The notes under the pieces are model-generated. The model was not told where the DNA came from and did no database searches. It saw only the letters and a list, made by a program, of their open reading frames with translations. From the NCBI GenBank assembly GCA_015655255.1, contig JAATFJ010000110.1, forward strand, positions 1-5,133: a DNA stretch of 5,133 nucleotides, given 5' to 3'. This document shows, piece after piece, positions 1-5,133 of this stretch. Position numbers and translations under genes: made by a program. This DNA comes from Actinomycetales bacterium. Lineage in GTDB: Bacteria; Actinomycetota; Actinomycetes; Actinomycetales; Microbacteriaceae. Each line of letters begins with the position of its first letter. Position 1 is the stretch's first letter.

Positions 1-891
1 CGCGAGCGCCATGCCGACGGTCATGAGGCTGAGCCCGATGGGAAGGGCGCGCCCGCCCGTCGCCGTGTCGATGCGGGCGACGAAGGGCTGGACGAGCGCT
101 CCGGAGCCCAGCGTGAGGATGGTGAGGATCGTCGCGTAGAGCGTCGTGAAGTCGCCCAGCTGGGGTGCGGCGATGGCGGGCATGATCGCATAGGCCACCC
201 CCGCGGCGCCGAACACCCAGGGGGCGGCGGGAACGACGATCCGGCGGAATCGGCGATGCCCCGCCGACGGCACACGCAGATCGCGCCACCAGGCACCCGT
301 GGAGCGCCGATCGGCGCCCAGGGTCTCCGGCGTGCGCGAGAAGGGCACGAGGGCGAGGAGACAGAGGGCGATGTGCAGGATGTAGGGGAACTGTGCGGGC
401 GCGGGAGCCCACTGCGCGAGCATCCCCGTGACGGCGGCGCCCATCGCGAATCCGAGCGTCAGGGTCAGGGAGGGGCGACGCACCCCCGCACCGATGATGG
501 GATGCGGGTCGAAGGGCGGCACCGAGAGCTCCTTGAGCCAGCTCGCCCCCACCGACATCGCGACGCCCGTACCGATCCCCGCGAAGGCGCGCCCCGCGCA
601 CAGGAGCAGGAAGGAGTGCAGCCCGAAGGACAGCAGCGCACTGCCGATGACCGCGCAGACGACGCCCGCGAGCAGTACGGGCTTGCGCCCGTGATGATCC
701 GAGATCGCGGCGGCGACGAGCAGTCCGGGGATGAGCCCGACGACGTACATCCCCAAGAGGAGGTTCGCCTGCCAGGAGGAATAGTGTCCGAGATCCTCAT
801 AGAGGTGCAGGAGCGGGGTGAACTGGTTGCCTCCCCAGGCGAGCAGGAAGACGAGGGGCGCGCCGAGCACCCAGGGGCCGTGCGTGCGCAT
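1..891 (-). CDS. MFS transporter, N-terminal 297 residues (3' end beyond the window)
   Basis: This is a predicted inner-membrane secondary transporter of the major facilitator superfamily. The frame is open from the ATG at 891 to the left edge and gives 297 residues of a protein that normally has about 400. Hydrophobic spans appear near residues 8-24, 41-63, 71-97, 98-117, 138-160 and 168-185. A basic central loop (about 187-217) follows, and then at least three more spans. The family's motif A lies between the second and third spans as SDHHGRKP (residues 64-71), with Asp65, Gly68, Arg69 and Lys70 in place. The fourth span starts with the expected Arg (RAFAGIGTG, from 101). The ATG shares one base with the stop of the upstream gntR gene and has no clear Shine-Dalgarno sequence, so translational coupling is likely. 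The substrate is not recognisable. Family assignment is firm; the role of this member is unknown. Confidence 0.9.
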   Translation of the reverse strand, partial: MRTHGPWVLGAPLVFLLAWGGNQFTPLLHLYEDLGHYSSWQANLLLGMYVVGLIPGLLVAAAISDHHGRKPVLLAGVVCAVIGSALLSFGLHSFLLLCAGRAFAGIGTGVAMSVGASWLKELSVPPFDPHPIIGAGVRRPSLTLTLGFAMGAAVTGMLAQWAPAPAQFPYILHIALCLLALVPFSRTPETLGADRRSTGAWWRDLRVPSAGHRRFRRIVVPAAPWVFGAAGVAYAIMPAIAAPQLGDFTTLYATILTILTLGSGALVQPFVARIDTATGGRALPIGLSLMTVGMALA

Positions 892-1598
892 CAGCGGTCC
901 GCGGGGAAGCGTTCGGAGGCGAGGTGTCGCTCCAGTGCGGCATCGAAACCCTGTGTGTCCCCGGCCTCGACGAGCCGGAGGAGTTCTTCGTGCTCGGCGC
1001 GGAACGCGGCGAGCGAGACGGTCCCCGTGAGGGAGGCCGAATATGTCAGCCGCGCGAACCGTGGTCCCAGCAGCGCGAGCATCTCCGCGATGACGCCGTT
1101 GCCGCCGCTCGCGATCGTGCGCAGGTGGAAGGCCACGTCCTGGGCGGCGAAGGAGAGGATGTCCTCCGATTCCAGCGCCGTCTGCTGAACGGCGAGGATG
1201 TCGCACAGATCGTGCGCGAGGGCCGTCATCGCCTCCTCGTCCCCCGCGATGGCGGCGAGAGCGCCGTGCTCCCAGTCCCGGCGGATCGAGAGAAGGTCGC
1301 GGCGCTCAGCGACCGTCACTGGTGTGACGATGGCTCCCTTCTTCGGGAGCAGGCGGACGAGCCCCCAGCCCTGCAGGCGCAGCATCGCCTCCCGCGCCGG
1401 AGTCCTGCTCGCGGAGAGCTCTTCGGCGAGCGCGACCTCGGTGAGGAGGTCACCGGCTTCGTAACGTGCCTCGACGATGCCCTTCGCCGTCTGTGCGGCG
1501 ATGCGTTCGGCGAGAGAGGGCGGAGTGTCCTGTTCCCAGGGGAGGAGGATGCGGTCGGTCACTCGCTTCACTCTACTCTCATGCATCCATTGATGCAT
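891..1598 (-). CDS. GntR-family transcription regulator, FCD (FadR-type) subfamily
   Basis: This is a predicted DNA-binding repressor or activator that senses a small carboxylate-like effector. The N-terminal winged helix (about residues 28-95) contains LAEELSASRTPAREAM (57-72) and GLVRLLPKKGAIVTPV (79-94), the classic GntR recognition-helix and wing pattern. The C-terminal helical FCD domain (about 98-230) keeps the four usual metal or ligand contacts: Asp154 and His158 (QDVAFH), His203 (AEHEELL) and His225 (LERHL). A length of 223-235 aa is normal for the family. The start is uncertain. The longest frame begins at the ATG at 1598, but that codon lies inside a palindrome and has no ribosome binding site. 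A second ATG is at 1586, and GTG codons at 1571 and 1562 would leave the palindromes upstream of the gene. The MFS gene follows with a one-base overlap, so it is the likely regulatory target along with gntR itself. The effector is unknown. Confidence 0.9.
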   Translation of the reverse strand: MHQWMHESRVKRVTDRILLPWEQDTPPSLAERIAAQTAKGIVEARYEAGDLLTEVALAEELSASRTPAREAMLRLQGWGLVRLLPKKGAIVTPVTVAERRDLLSIRRDWEHGALAAIAGDEEAMTALAHDLCDILAVQQTALESEDILSFAAQDVAFHLRTIASGGNGVIAEMLALLGPRFARLTYSASLTGTVSLAAFRAEHEELLRLVEAGDTQGFDAALERHLASERFPADR

Positions 1599-1604
1599 GC
1601 ATCA
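1581..1604. promoter_or_regulatory. Overlapping inverted repeats, putative GntR operator
   Basis: Two perfect dyads share sequence here. ATGCATC-CATT-GATGCAT covers 1581-1598, and TGATGCATGCATCA is an uninterrupted 14-bp palindrome at 1591-1604. GntR/FCD regulators bind short palindromes as dimers, often in front of their own gene, so this is a natural autoregulatory site for the adjacent regulator. On the minus strand a weak -10-like hexamer TAGAGT (1575-1570) lies just downstream, without a convincing -35. If real, it would put transcription initiation close to the GTG at 1562, giving a leaderless or nearly leaderless mRNA. The dyads are seen directly; operator function and the promoter are inferred. 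Confidence 0.55.
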
Positions 1605-1754
1605 CTGCGCCGCGTCGGGGAACCGTCAGAGGCAGAGCGTGACCCGCATGGATTCCGCAGGGATGGCAGCGCGAGGCCTCCGCAGCGGTGTCTGATCGAG
1701 AACGGCGCCCCGGACGGACGCCCGGCCCCGGCCGCATTCTCGAACGGAGTTCCC
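1605..1754. other. Divergent intergenic region between gntR and the kdp operon
   Basis: About 150 bp of GC-rich sequence separates the two divergent units and must carry the kdp promoter, and probably part of the gntR promoter. I find no clear -35/-10 pair on the plus strand. Visible elements are a TCCGCAG direct repeat (1654-1660 and 1679-1685, 25 bp start to start), GCAGCG copies (1666-1671 and 1682-1687) around the 8-bp palindrome GAGGCCTC (1673-1680), and a short CGGCC-CC-GGCCG hairpin (1723-1734) without a T tract. None matches a binding site I can name. KdpE control is expected from the family, but no site is identifiable. Confidence 0.4.
1746..1749 (+). promoter_or_regulatory. Ribosome binding site of the 27-aa peptide gene
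   Basis: GGAG lies 5 bases before the GTG at 1755 and supports that start. It overlaps the 3-base loop of a small inverted repeat, GAAC-GGA-GTTC (1742-1752). This stem is too short to claim as a regulatory structure. Confidence 0.6.
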
Positions 1755-1838
1755 GTGCTCGATCTGCTCTTCCTCCTCGGCATCATCGCCCTCTTCGCGA
1801 TCGTCGGGCTGGCCGCGAAGGCGGTGGAACGCCTGTGA
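1755..1838 (+). CDS. 27-residue single-span membrane peptide, first gene of the kdp operon
   Basis: The GTG at 1755 opens a 27-codon frame reading (M)[18 protein letters not shown] followed by AAKAVERL and TGA. One hydrophobic helix (about residues 2-21) is followed by a short charged tail (Lys22, Glu25, Arg26). The start has a well-placed GGAG. The stop overlaps the kdpF start as GTGA, so the gene is locked into the operon and probably coupled to kdpF. It is not KdpF: the next frame has the KdpF length and ending. I do not recognise a named family, although similar tiny single-helix proteins probably occur at this position in other kdp operons. It may be an accessory membrane subunit or regulator of the Kdp pump. 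Alternatively it is a leader peptide whose translation mainly sets kdpF expression. The coding call rests on the binding site, the overlap and the membrane-helix composition; the function is inferred. Confidence 0.65.
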   Translation: MLDLLFLLGIIALFAIVGLAAKAVERL

Positions 1839-1924
1839 TCGTCTTCGACGTCCTCGCCGCGGTGCTCGGCATCGCCGCGCTCGGTTACCTCCTCGTGAAG
1901 CTCGTGAGGCCGGAGAAGCGATGA
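1835..1924 (+). CDS. kdpF: KdpF, small subunit of the K+-transporting ATPase
   Basis: This is a 29-residue single-helix peptide that in well-studied Kdp systems binds alongside KdpA and stabilises the KdpFABC complex in the inner membrane. The length equals that of E. coli KdpF. The second half, [14 protein letters not shown] (residues 16-29), matches the family pattern of a Gly-Tyr-Leu helix end followed by a short polar tail, commonly RPE(K/R) in actinobacteria. The GTG start at 1835 shares GTGA with the stop of the preceding peptide gene. GGTGGA at 1823-1828 is a plausible ribosome binding site. The TGA stop (1922-1924) overlaps the kdpA start. Callers restricted to ATG or to longer genes would miss it. 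Identity is well supported by its position immediately before kdpA. Confidence 0.88.
   Translation: MIVFDVLAAVLGIAALGYLLVKLVRPEKR
1912..1915 (+). promoter_or_regulatory. Ribosome binding site of kdpA, inside kdpF
   Basis: GGAG within the last codons of kdpF lies 5 bases before the ATG at 1921 and 8 before the ATG at 1924. Both tandem starts are therefore within reach, and the resulting proteins would differ by one Met. Confidence 0.6.
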
Positions 1925-3597
1925 TGAACATCCTCTTCGGCGCGCTGAGCCTTCTCGCCGTCCTCGTTGTCCTCGCCCTCGCGTACCGTCCCCTCGGCGA
2001 CTACATGGCCCATGCCTATACCTCCCCGCGCGATCTACGGGTCGAGCGGGGCCTCTACCGCCTCATCGGCGTGGACCCGAAGGCCTCCCAGACGTGGCAG
2101 TCCTATCTGCGCGCGGTGCTGCTGTTCTCCATCACCGGTGTCGTCCTCGTCTACCTCCTGCAGCGCACTCAGCAGTGGCTGCCGTTCTCCCTCGGCCTGG
2201 ACGCCCCCGGGGAGGCGCTGTCGTTCAACACGGCGGTCTCCTTCGTCACCAATACGGACTGGCAGTGCTACTCCCCCGAGGCGACGCTCGGCTACACCGT
2301 GCAGTTCGCCGTCCTCACCGTGCAGAACTTCATCTCCGCGGCGACGGGCATGGCCGTGGCCATCGCCCTCGTGCGCGGTTTCGCGCTGCGCCGCTCCGGC
2401 ACGATCGGCAACTTCTGGGTGGACCTCACGCGCGGCACGCTGCGCATCCTTCTGCCCCTCTCCGTCGTCGCAGCGTTCGTCCTCCTCTCGGGCGGCATCA
2501 TCCAGAACCTCGCCGGATTCACCGAGATCACCACCGTCGCGGGCGGCACGCAGCAGCTTCCCGGCGGGCCCGTCGCCTCACAGGAGGCCATCAAGCTCCT
2601 CGGCACCAACGGCGGCGGCTTCTTCAACGCGAACTCCGCGCACCCCTTCGAGAACCCCTCCGGATGGACGAACCTCGCCGAGATCGTCCTCCTCCTGCTC
2701 ATCCCCTTCTCCCTCCCCCGCACCTTCGGGAGGATCGTCGGAGACACCCGCCAGGGCTCCGCGATCCTGGCCGTCATGGGGGTGCTCTTCCTCCTCTCCG
2801 TCATCGCCTTCACGGCGCTGGAGCTCGCCGGGGACGGGACGGCGCCGCAGCTCGCGGGCGGGGCGATGGAGGGCAAGGAGGTGCGCTTCGGCATCATCGG
2901 CTCGACGCTGTTCGGCGCGGCGAGCACGCTCACCTCGACAGGTGCCGTCAACGCGATGCTCGATTCCTCGACCGCGCTCGGGGGCCTCGTTCCGATGATC
3001 AACATGATGCTGGGCAAGGTCGCCCCCGGCGGAGTCGGCTCCGGACTCTACGGCATCCTCCTCATCGCGATCATCGCCGTCTTCCTCGCCGGGCTCCTCG
3101 TGGGCCGCACGCCGGAGTACCTGGGCAAGAAGATTCGTCCCCGCGAGATCACCCTCGCGAGCCTGTACATCCTCGTCACCCCCGCGCTCGTCCTCGCGGG
3201 GACAGCGCTGAGCTTCGCGATTCCCGGTGTGCGAGACGACGTCACGGAGACCTCGATCGCCAACCCCGGCGTACACGGATTCTCAGAGGTGCTCTACGCC
3301 TTCGCCTCGGCGGCGAACAACAATGGTTCCGCCTTCGCGGGGCTCACGGCGAATACCCCGTGGCTCAACACGGCTCTCGGCATCGTCATGCTCCTGGGAC
3401 GCTTCCTGCCCATCGTGCTTGTCCTCGCCCTCGCCGGTTCCTTCGCCGCGCAGGACACCGTCCCCGCCACCGCGGGCACGCTACCCACACACCGGCCGAT
3501 GTTTCTCGGCCTCCTCCTCGGCACGATCCTCGTCGTCGCCGCCCTCACCTACTTCCCGGTCCTCACCCTGGGCCCCCTCGCGGAAGGTCTCGCCTGA
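1921..3597 (+). CDS. kdpA: KdpA, K+-binding and translocating subunit of the Kdp ATPase
   Basis: KdpA is the potassium-channel-like subunit of the KdpFABC pump. It selects extracellular K+ and passes it on for ATP-driven import. The 558 residues match the usual length of about 557. The protein is a multi-span membrane protein with four pore repeats, whose filter segments are VTNTDWQ (109-115), [19 protein letters not shown] (228-246), TSTGAV (338-343) and [12 protein letters not shown] (464-475). Other family blocks include [11 protein letters not shown] (218-228), [11 protein letters not shown] (395-405) and [10 protein letters not shown] (519-528). Two ATGs stand in tandem (1921 and 1924). 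The first gives an ATGA overlap with kdpF and has GGAG at 1912-1915, so I chose it. Departures from E. coli KdpA are Asp113 for Asn and Pro119 for Gly in the first filter region, and Leu348 for His after TSTGAVNAM. The gene is intact and its identity is certain. Confidence 0.98.
   Translation: MMNILFGALSLLAVLVVLALAYRPLGDYMAHAYTSPRDLRVERGLYRLIGVDPKASQTWQSYLRAVLLFSITGVVLVYLLQRTQQWLPFSLGLDAPGEALSFNTAVSFVTNTDWQCYSPEATLGYTVQFAVLTVQNFISAATGMAVAIALVRGFALRRSGTIGNFWVDLTRGTLRILLPLSVVAAFVLLSGGIIQNLAGFTEITTVAGGTQQLPGGPVASQEAIKLLGTNGGGFFNANSAHPFENPSGWTNLAEIVLLLLIPFSLPRTFGRIVGDTRQGSAILAVMGVLFLLSVIAFTALELAGDGTAPQLAGGAMEGKEVRFGIIGSTLFGAASTLTSTGAVNAMLDSSTALGGLVPMINMMLGKVAPGGVGSGLYGILLIAIIAVFLAGLLVGRTPEYLGKKIRPREITLASLYILVTPALVLAGTALSFAIPGVRDDVTETSIANPGVHGFSEVLYAFASAANNNGSAFAGLTANTPWLNTALGIVMLLGRFLPIVLVLALAGSFAAQDTVPATAGTLPTHRPMFLGLLLGTILVVAALTYFPVLTLGPLAEGLA
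3582..3587 (+). promoter_or_regulatory. Ribosome binding site of kdpB, inside the end of kdpA
   Basis: GGAAGG lies 11 bases before the ATG at 3599. The spacing is on the long side, but it is the only purine-rich stretch nearby. The kdpA stop is one base before the kdpB start, so re-initiation by terminating ribosomes is also likely. Confidence 0.5.
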
Positions 3598-3598
3598 T

Positions 3599-5133
3599 AT
3601 GTCCACGTTCACCGATACCCGCGACGCGCAGACCACGCCACGGAAGAAGACCTCGAGTCTTAGCGCCGCGCAACTGCGAGCGGCCCTCCCCACGGCCCTC
3701 CGCACGCTCGACCCACGGCAGCAGTGGCACAACCCCGTCATGCTCCTCGTCTGGGTGGGGGCGGCACTCACCACGGCCCTCGCCGTCGCAGAGCCCTTCC
3801 TCGGGGGCCCCGCCGACTCCGGCGGCACGTCCGTGCCCGCGCCCTTCACCGCGATCATCGCCGCCTGGCTGTGGCTCACGGTGCTCTTCGCGAACCTCGC
3901 GGAGGCTGTCGCGGAGGGGCGCGGCAAGGCGCAGGCGGACACCCTGCGGAAAACCCGCACCAGCACGAGTGCACGCCGCGTTCTCGGTTACGACGCCGCG
4001 ATCGACCCCACGGCCGAGCGCGCGCGCACCGAGGAGGTTTCCTCGGCGGAGCTCCGGCTCGGCGACGTCGTCACTGTCTCCGCGGGGGAGCTCATCCCCG
4101 GCGACGGGGACATCGTCTGGGGCATTGCAAGCGTCGACGAATCCGCGATCACCGGGGAGTCCGCCCCCGTCATCCGCGAATCTGGCGGAGACCGCTCCGC
4201 CGTCACGGGCGGCACCCGTGTGCTCTCCGACCGCGTCGTCGTGCAGATCACCTCGAAGCCCGGCGAGACCTTCGTGGACCGCATGATCGCGCTCGTCGAA
4301 GGCGCGGCACGGCAAAAGACCCCCAACGAGATTGCGCTCGGCATCCTTCTCACGAGTCTGTCGATCATCTTCGTGCTGGTCACCCTCGTGCTCAACCCAC
4401 TCGCGTCCTACGCGGCCAGCCCCATGAGCATTCCCGAGCTCGTCGCCCTCCTCGTCTGCCTCATCCCCACGACCATCGGCGCGCTCCTCAGCGCCATCGG
4501 CATCGCGGGCATGGACCGTCTCGTGCAGCGCAACGTGCTTGCGATGTCCGGACGCGCGGTCGAGGCCGCAGGGGACGTGACGACCCTGCTCCTCGACAAG
4601 ACCGGGACGATCACCTACGGCAACCGTCGCGCCGCCGCCTTCGTCCCTCAGGAAGGCGTCCCCGCCGAAGACCTCATTCGCGCGGCGGCCCGCTCCTCCC
4701 TCGCCGATCCCACTCCCGAAGGCACCTCGATCGTCGAGCTCGCCACGGGGCTCGGCGTGCACGTCGGCCCGCGGCGGGAGGGTGTCGCCGTGCCCTTTAC
4801 CGCGCAGACGCGCATGTCGGGTCTCGATCTCCCGGACGGCACGCAGATCAGGAAGGGAGCGGTCTCTGCAGTGATCGCCTGGCTCGGTGTCGAGGGCACG
4901 CCCGCCGTCGACGCCCTCGGCGATGCGACGGAGGCCATCGCCGCTTCCGGAGGCACGCCGCTCGTCGTCGCCGCCAAGGACCCGGGAGGCGCGGGATGTG
5001 TCCTCGGCGTCGTGCACCTCAAGGACGTCGTCAAGGAAGGGCTCACCGGACGCTTCGCCGAGCTGCGCGCCATGGGCATCCGAACCGTCATGATCACGGG
5101 GGACAACCCGCTCACCGCGGCGGCCATCGCGAA
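3599..5133 (+). CDS. kdpB: KdpB, catalytic P-type ATPase subunit of the Kdp pump (N-terminal 511 residues)
   Basis: KdpB hydrolyses ATP and drives K+ uptake through KdpA at the inner membrane. The frame is open to the right edge, with 511 of about 690 residues present. In order: a polar N-terminus; first spans with QQWHNPVMLLVWVG (41-54) and WLWLTVLFANLAEAVAEGRGKAQ (90-112); the actuator domain with SVDESAITGESAPVIRESGG (178-197), including TGES (185-188); the CLIPTTIG membrane motif (287-294); the phosphorylation loop DKTGT with catalytic Asp333; nucleotide-domain blocks DPTPEGTSIV (370-379), VPFTAQTRMSG (398-408) and RKG (418-420); and the hinge MITGDN (498-503). Ser188 of TGES corresponds to the Ser162 of E. 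coli KdpB, known as an inhibitory phosphorylation site. The late GDGTNDAP motif and last spans lie beyond the window. The N-terminus is about 12 residues longer than in E. coli and is Thr/Lys rich. The sequence shows no frameshift or lesion. Confidence 0.97.
   Translation, partial: MSTFTDTRDAQTTPRKKTSSLSAAQLRAALPTALRTLDPRQQWHNPVMLLVWVGAALTTALAVAEPFLGGPADSGGTSVPAPFTAIIAAWLWLTVLFANLAEAVAEGRGKAQADTLRKTRTSTSARRVLGYDAAIDPTAERARTEEVSSAELRLGDVVTVSAGELIPGDGDIVWGIASVDESAITGESAPVIRESGGDRSAVTGGTRVLSDRVVVQITSKPGETFVDRMIALVEGAARQKTPNEIALGILLTSLSIIFVLVTLVLNPLASYAASPMSIPELVALLVCLIPTTIGALLSAIGIAGMDRLVQRNVLAMSGRAVEAAGDVTTLLLDKTGTITYGNRRAAAFVPQEGVPAEDLIRAAARSSLADPTPEGTSIVELATGLGVHVGPRREGVAVPFTAQTRMSGLDLPDGTQIRKGAVSAVIAWLGVEGTPAVDALGDATEAIAASGGTPLVVAAKDPGGAGCVLGVVHLKDVVKEGLTGRFAELRAMGIRTVMITGDNPLTAAAIA

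Noticed and set aside
256..1188. A 310-codon plus-strand frame over the MFS and gntR genes
   Set aside because: It is polar, repetitive composition with no recognisable fold, and it lies opposite two well-supported minus-strand genes.
1611..1700. Possible c-di-AMP (ydaO-type) riboswitch ahead of kdp, prompted by GGGGAACC and GCAGGG stretches
   Set aside because: The diagnostic segments GGGUGAAUC and CAGCUAACC are absent and I could not form the expected helices. A covariance-model search for the ydaO family would settle it.
1723..1734. CGGCC-CC-GGCCG hairpin as a terminator
   Set aside because: It has a two-base loop and a five-base stem with no following T tract, and it lies just upstream of an operon start. 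It is more likely chance GC-rich symmetry.
1755..1838. Reading the 27-aa peptide as KdpF itself
   Set aside because: The following 29-aa frame has the KdpF length, the GYLL helix end and the RPEKR tail, and it abuts kdpA directly. The 27-aa peptide lacks these.
2094..4286. A 730-codon open frame on the plus strand across kdpA and kdpB
   Set aside because: It is the +1/+2 shadow of two certain genes. Its product is Arg/Pro/His-rich low-complexity sequence, typical of out-of-frame reading of GC-rich genes.
3563..5017. A 484-codon open frame on the minus strand opposite kdpB
   Set aside because: The product is Gly/Asp/Glu/Arg-rich with no domain pattern, as expected for the antisense frame of a GC-rich gene. 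kdpB on the plus strand has every family motif.

Overview
The window comes from a high-GC Gram-positive bacterium, most likely an actinobacterium. The evidence is the strong G/C bias at third codon positions, the frequent GTG starts, the tight start/stop overlaps, and Kdp proteins of the actinobacterial style (for example a KdpF ending in RPEKR). The genus cannot be fixed from the sequence. Composition is even across the window, and I see no insertion sequence, phage, CRISPR, tRNA or rRNA signal.

Two gene clusters point away from each other. On the minus strand (1-1598) a GntR/FCD-type transcription regulator is followed, with a one-base stop/start overlap, by a major facilitator superfamily (MFS) transporter that runs off the left edge. 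This is a compact regulator-plus-transporter unit whose substrate cannot be read from the sequence. A pair of overlapping inverted repeats (1581-1604) lies on the regulator's start region and is the best candidate for its own operator.

After a 150-160 bp divergent intergenic region, the plus strand (1755-5133) holds a kdp high-affinity potassium-uptake operon. It begins with an unrecognised 27-residue single-span membrane peptide with a good ribosome binding site. Next come kdpF (29 aa, GTG start, GTGA overlap with the peptide gene), kdpA (558 aa, ATGA overlap with kdpF) and kdpB (1 base after kdpA, truncated by the right edge after 511 codons). KdpA forms the K+-selective pore, KdpB is the P-type ATPase that energises it, and KdpF is the small stabilising subunit. 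KdpC, and often the KdpD/KdpE sensor-regulator pair, would be expected just beyond the right edge.

Most of the window is a recognisable, apparently intact operon. The parts worth a second look are the 27-aa peptide ahead of kdpF, the palindrome cluster at the gntR start (which also calls the start codon into question), and an Asn-to-Asp change next to the first selectivity-filter segment of KdpA.
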